Positions 1 to 6,398 of a stretch of DNA of 13,317 nucleotides are shown one piece after another. Within the stretch, counting starts at the first letter, position 1; each line of letters begins with the position of its first letter. Under the pieces are notes generated by a model, which had not been told where the DNA came from, did no database searches, and was given only the letters and a program-made list of their open reading frames with translations. The position numbers and the translations under genes were made by a program. The stretch is from contig CAMQPJ010000013.1 of the NCBI GenBank assembly GCA_947003675.1, positions 1 through 13,317 on the forward strand, written 5' to 3'. This DNA comes from an uncultured Collinsella sp. GTDB taxonomy: Bacteria; Actinomycetota; Coriobacteriia; Coriobacteriales; Coriobacteriaceae.

Positions 1-619
1 ACAAAACGCTCAGCACTACCACGGCAATGAGAACGGCAAGTTTCCAAGTAAAGAGCCGTCCCAACGCAGATCGAATGCCGGCATTGGCAGCCGCCAGCGG
101 AATGGCGCCCTCGAGCACACCCTGTGGACAGATGTACTTGCAAAAGAACGGGTCTCCCATCCCCACGTCGTTAACCACCAAGACGGGCAGCAGCACCACG
201 GCAAACAGCAGCACAACGTACTTGATGTACGTGAGCGGCTTGAGCCTTTTTGTCGAAATCTTTTTGCCGGGAATCTTGTGAAGCAGCTCCTGCAGCCAGC
301 CAAACGGGCACAGAAAGCCGCATACAAAGCGTCCCAGCAGCACGCCGAGCAAAATGAGCGTACCGGTGACGTAGTAAGAAAAGTTGAACTTGGATGAACC
401 TACCACCGACTGGAACGACCCGATGGGGCACGCACCCGATGCCGCGGGGCACGAATAGCAATTAAGTCCAGGTACGCAGACTGTTTTTCCCGCGCCCTGA
501 TAGATGCCGCCTTTGGCAAAGTTTGGCAGGTGAATGTTGGTGACGAGCGTCGCCGCCGCCTGAATGAATCCGCGAAATCGAGCCAAAACATGCGACGCAG
601 TGTTTTCTCTTTTATCCAA
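1..619 (-). CDS. NapH/YccM-like 4Fe-4S polyferredoxin membrane protein (partial, C-terminus off window)
   Basis: About 206 residues of an iron-sulfur membrane protein are visible; the C-terminus lies beyond the left edge. Three cysteine clusters stand out in order: CVPGLNCYSCPAASGACPIG, then CGFLCPFGWLQELL, then CKYICPQGVLEG. The last two are typical of the NapH/NosR/YccM membrane ferredoxin family (Fer4_5-type). Hydrophobic helices lie between them, for example YYVTGTLILLGVLLG and YVVLLFAVVLLPVLVV. Such proteins pass electrons across or along the cytoplasmic membrane, often to flavin or quinone partners. The start chosen is TTG at 619, because a GGAG lies 10 bases upstream and the start overlaps the stop of the upstream mini-gene by 8 bases, implying translational coupling. 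An in-frame ATG at 667 would overlap the mini-gene much more and has no good ribosome site. Family assignment is firm; the substrate and exact role are not known. Confidence 0.85.
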   Translation of the reverse strand, partial: MDKRENTASHVLARFRGFIQAAATLVTNIHLPNFAKGGIYQGAGKTVCVPGLNCYSCPAASGACPIGSFQSVVGSSKFNFSYYVTGTLILLGVLLGRFVCGFLCPFGWLQELLHKIPGKKISTKRLKPLTYIKYVVLLFAVVLLPVLVVNDVGMGDPFFCKYICPQGVLEGAIPLAAANAGIRSALGRLFTWKLAVLIAVVVLSVL

Positions 620-758
620 TTCCGATACACTCCAAGCACAGCCTAATCGCTTTGGCCAGCACGGCATCCGCCTCGCCACGCATAACGCCAAAGCACACCA
701 TGGCAATTCCGACGATCAACAAAGCGACCTGTACCACGGGTTTTACCGCTTTGAACAA
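612..758 (-). CDS. CD1871A-family CXXC mini-protein
   Basis: A 48-residue protein too short for ordinary gene calling. It begins with a lysine-containing N-terminus (MFKAVKPVVQ), continues into one hydrophobic helix (VALLIVGIAMVCFGVM), and ends in the motif KAIRLCLECIGIG, with a CLEC (CXXC) pair at residues 41-44. This matches what I recall of the CD1871A-family CXXC proteins, which commonly sit beside 4Fe-4S membrane proteins. The start is taken as TTG at 758 because an AAAGGAG sits 8 bases upstream; GTG codons three and two positions earlier would overlap or abut that site. Its stop overlaps the start of the polyferredoxin gene. The CXXC could bind metal or carry a thiol redox pair near the membrane; that function is inference. 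Confidence 0.75.
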   Translation of the reverse strand: MFKAVKPVVQVALLIVGIAMVCFGVMRGEADAVLAKAIRLCLECIGIG

Positions 759-790
759 CCTGACCACTCCTTTCGTAACGCGACCATTGG

Positions 791-818
791 ACCATATCGG
801 CTATAAAATCCGTGTTAA
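791..818 (-). promoter_or_regulatory. Possible promoter for the CXXC/iron-sulfur operon
   Basis: On the minus strand TTAACA (813-818) and TATGGT (791-796) are spaced by 16 bases, a fair sigma-70-type match about 33 bases from the TTG start. It lies in the 90-base gap shared with the divergent response regulator gene, so a regulator bound here could act on both directions. I saw no clear direct repeats marking an OmpR-type operator. Confidence 0.35.
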
Positions 819-848
819 GCGCGATTTGAAATGTGCAAGGAGACTGTT

Positions 849-1523
849 ATGCGTATTTTGATCGTCGAGGACGAGCGGGCGCTGTGTGACGCAATCGCGC
901 GCAGCTTGCGAAACTTGGCGTACAGCGTCGACTGCTGTCACGACGGACAGGAGGCGCTCGACCTACTGAACGTTGAGGCCTTCGACCTCGTGGTACTCGA
1001 CCTCAACCTTCCCCGCATCGACGGCATGACCGTGCTCAGGGAACTTAGGAAAACTGACTGCGAGACTAAGGTACTGATTCTGTCCGCACGCGGCGAAGTA
1101 TCCGATAAAGTCGCCGGACTCGATGCCGGCGCCAACGATTACCTCACCAAGCCGTTTCATCTGGACGAGCTTGCGGCAAGGATTCGCAGCCTTACCCTCA
1201 GACGCTTTACACAAAGCGACATAGTTTTAACCTGCGGAAAGCTCCGTTTTGACACCAAGGCGCGCATCGCTTCCGTGGACAGCGAGGCTTTATCTTTTAC
1301 GCGCAAGGAAACGGGAATCTTGGAATACCTGATGCTTAATCAGGGGCGTCCGGTAAGTCAAGAGGAGCTTATCGAGCACGTTTGGGATAGCAGCGTGAAC
1401 AGCTTTAGCAACGCAACCCGCGTTCACATCTCGTCACTCCGCAAAAAGCTACGCAGCGCTTTGGGATACGACCCGATTCGCAATCGGATTGGAGAGGGCT
1501 ACGTTATGGAGGATAGCGAATGA
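849..1523 (+). CDS. OmpR/PhoB-family response regulator
   Basis: A 224-residue two-component response regulator. The N-terminal receiver shows the acidic pair E7-D8, phospho-acceptor D51 (VVLDLNLP), S79 in place of the conserved Thr/Ser, and K101 (YLTKPF). The C-terminal half is a winged-helix DNA-binding domain with typical OmpR features (LSFTRKETGILEYLMLN, then SNATRVHISSLRKKL and GYVME). ATG 849 is chosen over the ATG at 831 because AAGGAG ends 6 bases before it and the protein then begins MRILIVEDE, the normal start of the family. The stop overlaps the kinase start as ATGA, so the two are co-translated. Its targets are unknown; the divergent iron-sulfur operon across a 90-base gap is the obvious candidate. 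Confidence 0.95.
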   Translation: MRILIVEDERALCDAIARSLRNLAYSVDCCHDGQEALDLLNVEAFDLVVLDLNLPRIDGMTVLRELRKTDCETKVLILSARGEVSDKVAGLDAGANDYLTKPFHLDELAARIRSLTLRRFTQSDIVLTCGKLRFDTKARIASVDSEALSFTRKETGILEYLMLNQGRPVSQEELIEHVWDSSVNSFSNATRVHISSLRKKLRSALGYDPIRNRIGEGYVMEDSE

Positions 1524-2659
1524 AAAGGCTTTCGCTGCAATGGCGCATAACGATTATGACGGCGCTGCTCACGTGCGCAGCGTGCGTGTTGACGAACTGC
1601 CTGGTCGGCTATACGGGCATGCGCTACATGGATGCCATCGGCAGTGACATCTCGGCCTTTACCGCTACCGGCGCGGATTCGCCCCAGGCGTTTGACCCAA
1701 CACAAGCAGCCCTCGATGACGAGGTCACGGTCGTCGTAAACGACGCACAAGAGTCTTTTGGCACGACAACCTGGTACATCACGGCTGGAGTCACACTCCT
1801 TGGCGGCGCGCTGGCATACTTTGTGAGCGGCCGTGCACTCAAACCGCTGCGGGCTTTTGCGGCCCAGGTTGAGCGCGTGCAGCCTGACAACCTAAGCGAA
1901 ATTAAGCTCAGCGAAGATGTGCCCACCGAGCTACAACGATGCAGCGCCTCTTTCAACGACATGATTGCCCGTCTTTGCGAAGGGTTCTCTGCACAGCGTC
2001 AGTTTACCAGCAACGCCGCACACGAGCTGCGCACCCCGCTCTCCCTTATGCAAGCACAGATTGAACTATTCATCTCTGAGCACTCCGGTTTGCAACCCGA
2101 AACAGCCGAGCTGCTCGGCCTGCTACAAGAACAAACTGAGCGCATGTCTCGAATGACCAAGGTATTGCTCGAGATGAGCGAGCTCCGCAGCGTTCCTTGC
2201 GAGGACGATGTTGAACTCGGTCCCTTGTCCGAAGAGGTCCTCACCGACCTTGCGCCACTTGCCGAGAATAAGGGCATAGCCCTCAATTGTGCTGGAGACG
2301 CTTTAGTAATCGGGAGCGACACGCTCCTCTATCGGCTGGTGTTTAATCTGGTCGAAAACGCCATCCGTTACAGCCGCTCCGGCTCGACTGTCAACGTCTC
2401 CATCTGCGACAGCGACAGCCACGTGTTCCTGCGAGTCGAGGACCAGGGACCGGGAATACCCAAGCAGTACCGAGAAAGCATCTTCCAGCCGTTCTTTCGT
2501 CTAGACAAATCCCGCAGCAGGGCATATGGCGGCGCAGGACTCGGGCTAGCGCTTGTTTGGGAGATTGCAGCGCTTCACGGTGGCACGGTAGAGGTCGAAG
2601 CAAATTCCGAGAACGGAACCGTGATGCTCGTGACCCTCTCAAAGGGGGCCACCACGTGA
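1520..2659 (+). CDS. Membrane sensor histidine kinase
   Basis: A 379-residue sensor kinase paired with the preceding regulator. It has a first membrane helix at about residues 12-33, a short extracytoplasmic loop of about 50 residues, a second helix at about 86-104, a HAMP-like linker, and a DHp domain with the H-box NAAHELRTPLSLM (phospho-accepting H168). The ATP-binding domain shows the N-box LVENAIRYS (N280), G1 box EDQGPGIP (about 307-314), F box FQPFFRLDKS and G2 box GGAGLGLAL (about 337-345). All catalytic boxes look intact. The start overlaps the regulator stop (ATGA) with GGAGG 7 bases upstream. The small sensor loop does not reveal a ligand. Immediately after its stop the same frame runs on into an arginase remnant, so the 3' flank is a recombination or decay junction, yet the kinase itself looks full length. 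Confidence 0.95.
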   Translation: MKRLSLQWRITIMTALLTCAACVLTNCLVGYTGMRYMDAIGSDISAFTATGADSPQAFDPTQAALDDEVTVVVNDAQESFGTTTWYITAGVTLLGGALAYFVSGRALKPLRAFAAQVERVQPDNLSEIKLSEDVPTELQRCSASFNDMIARLCEGFSAQRQFTSNAAHELRTPLSLMQAQIELFISEHSGLQPETAELLGLLQEQTERMSRMTKVLLEMSELRSVPCEDDVELGPLSEEVLTDLAPLAENKGIALNCAGDALVIGSDTLLYRLVFNLVENAIRYSRSGSTVNVSICDSDSHVFLRVEDQGPGIPKQYRESIFQPFFRLDKSRSRAYGGAGLGLALVWEIAALHGGTVEVEANSENGTVMLVTLSKGATT

Positions 2660-3094
2660 TCCGACTGTCCAGGAGTCCCACTCGACATTGTGAAACGCGT
2701 CCCAAAACTTGGACATGAGAAATGGGAGACAGTTCGCATCTATGCCGAGGACGAAGTCCTGGCGGGGATTCAGGATGCGCAGAGGAAGCTTGCGGCAGAA
2801 AACCCCGACAGAGTCGTGACCGTCGGCGGCAACTGTATGGTGTCGCCTGCCCTCTTCGATTACCTGCACGGGAAATACGAGAACGTTGGAATCGTCTGGA
2901 TCTATGCGCATCCGGATGTATCCACGCTGAATGATGGCTACCCCAACGCTCACGCCATGGTACTTGGCAGCCTTTTGGAACAGGGTGCACCGCAACTCGT
3001 TTCGCGGATGCGGCATCCGGTGTTTAAGCCGAGCGATGTCCTGCATGTCGGGCTACAGCAGCTCCACGACTATCAGGAAGTTTGCTTAAACAAG
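2660..3094 (+). pseudogene. Arginase/formiminoglutamase-family remnant
   Basis: A reading frame of about 145 residues resembles the middle of an arginase-family (ureohydrolase) protein: a helical stretch ending in DRVVTVGGNCMVSPALFDYLHG, then VGIVWIYAHPDVSTLNDGYP, then NAHAMVLGSLLEQGAP. The family N-terminus is missing: the sequence picks up directly after the kinase stop in the same frame, with no start codon preceded by a ribosome site. The C-terminal part with the second DxD metal motif is also missing, and similarity fades after LHVGLQQLHDYQE. The usual DAHPD metal motif reads YAHPD, removing a manganese ligand. Truncation at both ends plus loss of a ligand makes this a pseudogene. Family identity is by recognised motifs only. 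Confidence 0.75.
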
Positions 3095-3161
3095 CATAGG
3101 TGTTGCGGTTTTAGCCGATGTCCTCATGGAGGAAAACGACATGCTGGGTCTGTCTGATTAA
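3090..3161 (+). pseudogene. Short unidentified coding-like remnant
   Basis: In a different frame from the arginase remnant, 23 open codons end at a TAA: SIGVAVLADVLMEENDM and then LGLSD. The composition looks like the C-terminal end of a real protein rather than a random shadow, and it sits between two recognised remnants. I do not recognise the family. It could equally be chance. Confidence 0.25.
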
Positions 3162-3189
3162 AGTCCAACAGTTTCCATGAGGCATCTAG

Positions 3190-3430
3190 CACGGTAAAAG
3201 CTAAAGACCCGGGAGACCCCAAACTGTCAACCATCTTTACGGGTGCAAGGGAAACGGGCAAGACAGCCCCCTCTCGCTCCTATCCGAAACGGCGCTTGAA
3301 CACGGCTGGATTGCAGCGAATGTCTCCGCCATGCCCGGCATGCTCGAAGATATCATCGAGCACACAAAGGAGGCCGCAGGCCGTTACCTCTCGCAGCCCC
3401 ATACACGCGTGAGCGGAGTTCAAGTTGGGC
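3190..3430 (+). pseudogene. P-loop ATP-binding protein remnant (frameshifted)
   Basis: Remnant of an AAA-type ATPase of the kind common in actinobacteria. The first part reads DPGDPKLSTIFTGARETGKT, a Walker A motif (GARETGKT, 3242-3265). The matching continuation is in another frame from about 3271: LSLLSETALEHGWIAANVSA and then MPGMLEDIIEHTKEAAG. The shift falls in the C-run at 3267-3271. There is no start codon with a ribosome site, the N-terminal part before Walker A is minimal, and no Walker B or later domain follows in frame. Together with the neighbouring remnants this marks decayed DNA. The ATPase assignment is solid; the specific subfamily is from memory of similar sequences. Confidence 0.7.
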
Positions 3431-3554
3431 AGCGGGGCGGTTTAGCGCGCCAATATAATCAAATCGTGCACTTCCATAGCCTCTCGTCTACGTGGTGTAC
3501 CGTCGTCTCCCCTTTTATCAGAGTTGGGCGATTTTCAGGCACCCGAGCTGAACT

Positions 3555-3656
3555 CAAATTGAACTCAACGATGCCTTATCGGTCGAGGGCGTCCTAGCGA
3601 GAATATACAGAGGCGTACATTTCGCAGGGAACCTCCCATTCGTTGTTTTATCGGGA
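3555..3656 (+). pseudogene. Possible second piece of the same ATPase
   Basis: An open stretch reads LNDALSVEGVLARIYRGVHF and then AGNLPFVVLSG. Its pattern (helix, then a hydrophobic strand ending in a small-residue turn) resembles the region after Walker B in the ATPase family whose Walker A remnant lies at 3190-3430. If so, an internal segment of the gene has been lost between the two pieces. The frame has a stop just upstream (3549-3551) and runs on, without a stop, into DNA antisense to the next gene. Tentative. Confidence 0.3.
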
Positions 3657-3686
3657 TGCTGTCAAGGCAGCGTCAATGCGTTCGAC

Positions 3687-4370
3687 CTACACCTTCTCGC
3701 TTTTCGAGGCCTCGTCTGCAGGACCATCGGAATCGATACGGAATCGATCGGCATACCATTCATCCGAAGCAATCACCTTATGGAGCATCTGGAGATGCAG
3801 GTCGACATAGTGGCAGAACGCCTTGCCGCATTCCACGAGAGGCGCATTGTTTCTCTCGTTGGGCTCGGCTCCAAAATTAAACTCGACCTCATAGCCCTCC
3901 CCAGGCACACCCATGCTCGGCAGAATATCAATGGAGAAGTGGACGAATCCAGACGTCACCTTGTATACATCTTTTACCTTTGGATCGAACTTCTCGAGTA
4001 AGTCTTGAAGTCTTCCATCGGACATCTTCTCACCCGAGAAATCTTTCAGCTTGTTCACAGGCACACCTTGAAACACCTGCTTGAGAAAGTCATCCTGGTC
4101 TTCGGCGGCGAATAATGCGAATGTCCGCAGGCAGACTCCAACCTGTGCGCGGAGAAGCTGGGCGACGCAAACAAGATTCCTCGACTCGAGCATGGAGATG
4201 AATCCGTCTATCAGTCTCATCGCATACTCAGAGGAGGATGCCAGATATAGATCCCATTGGGTAAAGTCGACGTTCATGAAGGGAATCACTGCATTGCGCT
4301 CGGCGACTCTCAAGGCACTCAGTCTTTGTTCTATTTTCTCAGCTTCTTGTTTGAACTGTTCGCTATCCAA
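3687..4370 (-). CDS. Uncharacterised helical protein, 227 residues
   Basis: An intact reading frame whose protein is mainly helical and soluble. A helix near residues 43-62 is followed by LLRAQVGVCLRTFALF (72-87), then a conserved-looking block KLKDFSGEKMSDGRLQDLL (107-125) and VYKVTSGFVHFS (135-146). I recall this last combination (a basic segment followed by Y-x-x-T-S-G-x-x-H-x-S) in a widespread family of hypothetical proteins often found in accessory regions, but I cannot name a function. No ATG or GTG is available before the in-frame TGA upstream, so the start is TTG at 4370, with a G-rich stretch just upstream; the true N-terminus could therefore have been changed by a frameshift. Base composition is lower in GC than the operon at 4784-5984, consistent with acquisition. 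It stands alone among remnants. Confidence 0.7.
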   Translation of the reverse strand: MDSEQFKQEAEKIEQRLSALRVAERNAVIPFMNVDFTQWDLYLASSSEYAMRLIDGFISMLESRNLVCVAQLLRAQVGVCLRTFALFAAEDQDDFLKQVFQGVPVNKLKDFSGEKMSDGRLQDLLEKFDPKVKDVYKVTSGFVHFSIDILPSMGVPGEGYEVEFNFGAEPNERNNAPLVECGKAFCHYVDLHLQMLHKVIASDEWYADRFRIDSDGPADEASKSEKV

Positions 4371-4424
4371 AATGCCCCCAAATGCCGGCTTCTCAACAAA
4401 TCAAAAAAGCAAGAGAGACAGAGA

Positions 4425-4622
4425 TTAGGTTCCTGCTCCACTGAACCCGCGCTTCCAGTCGAGACACTCCTCCTCGAAGATCTCCCCAGAGTCCCGCCTC
4501 TCGCGCCCCTCACGGAACTGTCCATATCAGTGTAGCCAATCCAAGCACAGCCCCACCGCACGGCCCAGTCGCTTCCGGTCCTGCGTGGCCCCGTGAAGGC
4601 GGAAGGGCGTGGTTGTCGTCAT
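4425..4622 (-). pseudogene. 66-codon frame interrupted by an in-frame UGA
   Basis: Translation starts at an ATG (4622) with a good ribosome site (AAAGGA, 6 bases upstream, behind a further GAGGAG). It reads 31 residues beginning MTTTTPFRLHGATQDRKRLG and ending GLCLDWLH, then meets TGA at 4527-4529. The same frame then stays open for 33 more codons (starting YGQFREGRERRDSGEIFEEE) to a TAA at 4425. A single base change would restore a 65-residue protein. The protein family is not recognised. Most likely it is a nonsense-mutated small gene; recoding as selenocysteine is conceivable but nothing in the flanks shows a recognisable selenocysteine element. Confidence 0.4.
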
Positions 4623-4783
4623 CGCGTTCCTTTCTCCTCGTACCTTTTTGGGCATGCGTCACGGGCCCCCGCGCGGCGCTGAGAGCGAATCGGCGCAGGC
4701 TTGGGGCCAGTTGCGTAGAGGTTGAGGTTCGGGTTTCGCCGGCTTACGCAGCTTGGCGGGCAGAGCGCCCGGGCTCGCTGCGC

Positions 4784-5038
4784 CTAGGGCGCGGCGGGAT
4801 CCGCGACGTCGGAGGTGTCGATCTCGCCCAGATTGGCGAGCTGGCTGATGAACGGGATATTCTCGTGTTCGTCCACCTCGACGCCGCCGAGCACGATGGC
4901 GCTGTCGCGCGTGTCGACTTGGGTTGTGAACACGGCCGGGTCGAAACCCGAAGCGATAAAGCCAATACCCGCGAGGACAACACCCGCGGCAACGAGCCCG
5001 CCCGCCACGGCGAGGTAGATCTTCTTCGCGCTGGTCAT
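4784..5038 (-). CDS. Short DUF4097-like membrane protein (probably truncated)
   Basis: An 84-residue protein with an N-terminal membrane helix (IYLAVAGGLVAAGVVLAG, about residues 6-23) followed by an exported stretch containing SAIVLGGVEVDEHENIPF. The helix and following segment look like the N-terminus of DUF4097-type proteins, which normally carry a long beta-repeat domain and sit third in padR-DUF1700 operons. Here the frame stops after LGEIDTSDVADPAAP, with no beta-repeat domain downstream in any frame I read, so the gene appears cut off. The ATG at 5038 is chosen because AAAGGAG lies 8 bases before it; the GTG at 5047 abuts that site. Only 15 bases separate it from the DUF1700 gene. It may still be expressed as a small membrane peptide. 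Confidence 0.65.
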   Translation of the reverse strand: MTSAKKIYLAVAGGLVAAGVVLAGIGFIASGFDPAVFTTQVDTRDSAIVLGGVEVDEHENIPFISQLANLGEIDTSDVADPAAP

Positions 5039-5053
5039 GGTACTCACTCCTTT

Positions 5054-5677
5054 CTACGCTGCGAGATGCGCGGCAGCGCCGCCCTTCTCGCCCTTACCCT
5101 TCCAGAAGGGCGAGGCGGCCTTCCTCGCCCAGAGCGCCGAGAGGCGCGCAATTTGTTTTGAGGCTGCCCAAGCGCCAGCACCAACGAAGAGCGCCACGCC
5201 GACGAGGCCGAGCCCCACGCCCGCCGAGGCGAGGGCGTACGGGAAGTGGCCGATGATGACGCCGCTTACGGCAAGCAGGAGCTCAACTACGCCCACGCCC
5301 CCGAGTGCCACCGCGACGATCCACACGCAGAGCGCCAGCACCCAGATGCAGATATAGACCGTGACGGCCACGGCGGCGAAGGCGGCGAGCAGCGGCACCC
5401 ACACCGGGGAGCCCACGATGGCCAGCACCCACAGCAGCGCGGTGCTGCGCCGGCGCGTCCTCGCGATCGCGCGCGGCACGGCGGGCAGGTCGTCGAGCGT
5501 GGCCTCCGCCACCTCGCCGGGCGTGCCCATGGCGGCCACGGCCTCCTCCTCGCTCATACCGTCCTCCATGCGGTCGGCGATGGCCTCCGCATAGAACGCC
5601 TTGGTCTCCTCCACCTGCTCGGCCGGCAGGCAGGCGAGCAGCTCGCCCAACCGGCCCAGAAACTCATCGCGCGTCAT
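5054..5677 (-). CDS. DUF1700 (HAAS-type) membrane protein
   Basis: A 207-residue protein. The N-terminal soluble region (about 1-65) has the typical DUF1700 pattern: TRDEFLGRLGELLACLP, then an acidic helix ending in MSEEEAVAAMGTPGEVA. It is followed by several hydrophobic segments (about 80-190), including LLWVLAIVGSPVWVPLLA and YALASAGVGLGLVGVALF, and a basic tail. Such proteins are usually encoded next to a PadR regulator and are thought to be its regulated partners, perhaps in envelope stress responses; that role is inferred from family context. The start ATG at 5677 has AGGAGG 6 bases upstream and overlaps the end of padR by 14 bases, implying coupling. An upstream ATG five codons earlier would lie in the ribosome site region. 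Confidence 0.85.
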   Translation of the reverse strand: MTRDEFLGRLGELLACLPAEQVEETKAFYAEAIADRMEDGMSEEEAVAAMGTPGEVAEATLDDLPAVPRAIARTRRRSTALLWVLAIVGSPVWVPLLAAFAAVAVTVYICIWVLALCVWIVAVALGGVGVVELLLAVSGVIIGHFPYALASAGVGLGLVGVALFVGAGAWAASKQIARLSALWARKAASPFWKGKGEKGGAAAHLAA

Positions 5678-5984
5678 GGTGCGCCTCCTCAACGTATGCG
5701 TAAATCTCCCGTACGGACGGCCACTCGGCCAGGAACTCCTCGATGCGCGCTCGCCCGTCGTCCGTGATGCGGTAGTACCGGCGCAGCCGCCCGTTGTGCT
5801 CGGCGGAGCGCGCCGTGATGCACCCGGCCTTCTCCAGGCGCTTGAGCAGCGGGTAGAGCGTCGACTCCGTGAGCCCCATGCTCGCCGGTACGTCCTTCAC
5901 GATCTGGTAGCCGTAGGACTCCTCGCCGGAGACGGCCGCGAGCACGCAGGCCTCCAGGAAGCCGCGCTTCATCTGTGCCTCCAT
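5664..5984 (-). CDS. PadR-family transcriptional regulator
   Basis: A 106-residue winged-helix regulator. Family hallmarks are MKRGFLEACVLAAVSGEESY near the N-terminus, YGYQIVKD, the recognition region LTESTLYPLLKRLEKAG, and the wing RLRRYYRITDDGRARIEEF. It is a short PadR with a brief C-terminal helix for dimer formation. ATG 5984 is chosen because GAGGAGG lies 7 bases upstream; the ATG at 6005 lies inside the promoter. It is first in the operon with the DUF1700 gene and the DUF4097-like gene, and probably represses its own transcription by binding the TA-rich promoter region directly upstream, as is usual for the family. The inducing signal is unknown. Confidence 0.92.
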   Translation of the reverse strand: MEAQMKRGFLEACVLAAVSGEESYGYQIVKDVPASMGLTESTLYPLLKRLEKAGCITARSAEHNGRLRRYYRITDDGRARIEEFLAEWPSVREIYAYVEEAHHDAR

Positions 5985-6000
5985 CCGCACACCTCCTCTC

Positions 6001-6035
6001 GTCATATACTATGCTATATACACTATACGATGCAA
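6001..6035 (-). promoter_or_regulatory. PadR operon promoter and probable operator
   Basis: On the minus strand TTGCAT (6030-6035) and TAGTAT (6006-6011) are spaced 18 bases apart, placing transcription start close to the padR ribosome site with a very short leader. The spacer and -10 region are an alternating T/A tract holding repeated ACTAT/ATAGT units in an otherwise GC-rich neighbourhood. This is a likely autoregulatory operator for the PadR protein encoded immediately downstream. The repeat symmetry is imperfect. Confidence 0.5.
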
Positions 6036-6398
6036 GGTATTAGACGTCAACTCTCATCGCGAAGATTCTCCGGCCCCTGCGCGCTGCGAACGTGATATCG
6101 CGGGGCGGTTGGCATTATGCATGAAACGTCAAGTAACGCTCTTTTGATCCACTTCCACTCGGCCCCATATGCCTTGTACAACACCCCCCTTCAACCTTGG
6201 GTTCAAGGGAGCCGCTAGGCTGGGCGTGCCGGACGGTAAGGTCCTGGACGCGATGGTGGACTTCTCCGATGCCATAGGGGTCATGGGTCTACGCCGATGG
6301 AGGCCCACGCACGCGGCAGGGCTCGCCCGTCACCGCTGGTCGCCGGACGGTCCCCACGCCCCGCTCGCCAACGCGCAGGCGACAGCAGCAGTCCAGCG
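6036..6398. other. Stretch without a recognisable gene
   Basis: About 360 bases between the padR promoter and the next coding-like stretch. The longest plus-strand frame (6169-6402) would encode a 77-residue peptide with VPDGKVLDAMVDFSDAIGVM, but no ribosome site precedes it, no family is recognised, and its C-terminal part is arginine-, proline- and alanine-rich like a non-coding frame in GC-rich DNA. No tRNA, terminator or repeat was seen. It may hold decayed sequence. Confidence 0.4.

Noticed and set aside
2391..3046. Two long minus-strand frames across the kinase end and arginase remnant
   Set aside because: They are antisense to recognised domains, lack ribosome sites and have no family-like motifs.
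4613..5767. Plus-strand frames opposite the PadR operon
   Set aside because: They are shadows of the DUF1700 and DUF4097-like genes, with His/Arg/Ala-rich sequence and no ribosome site.
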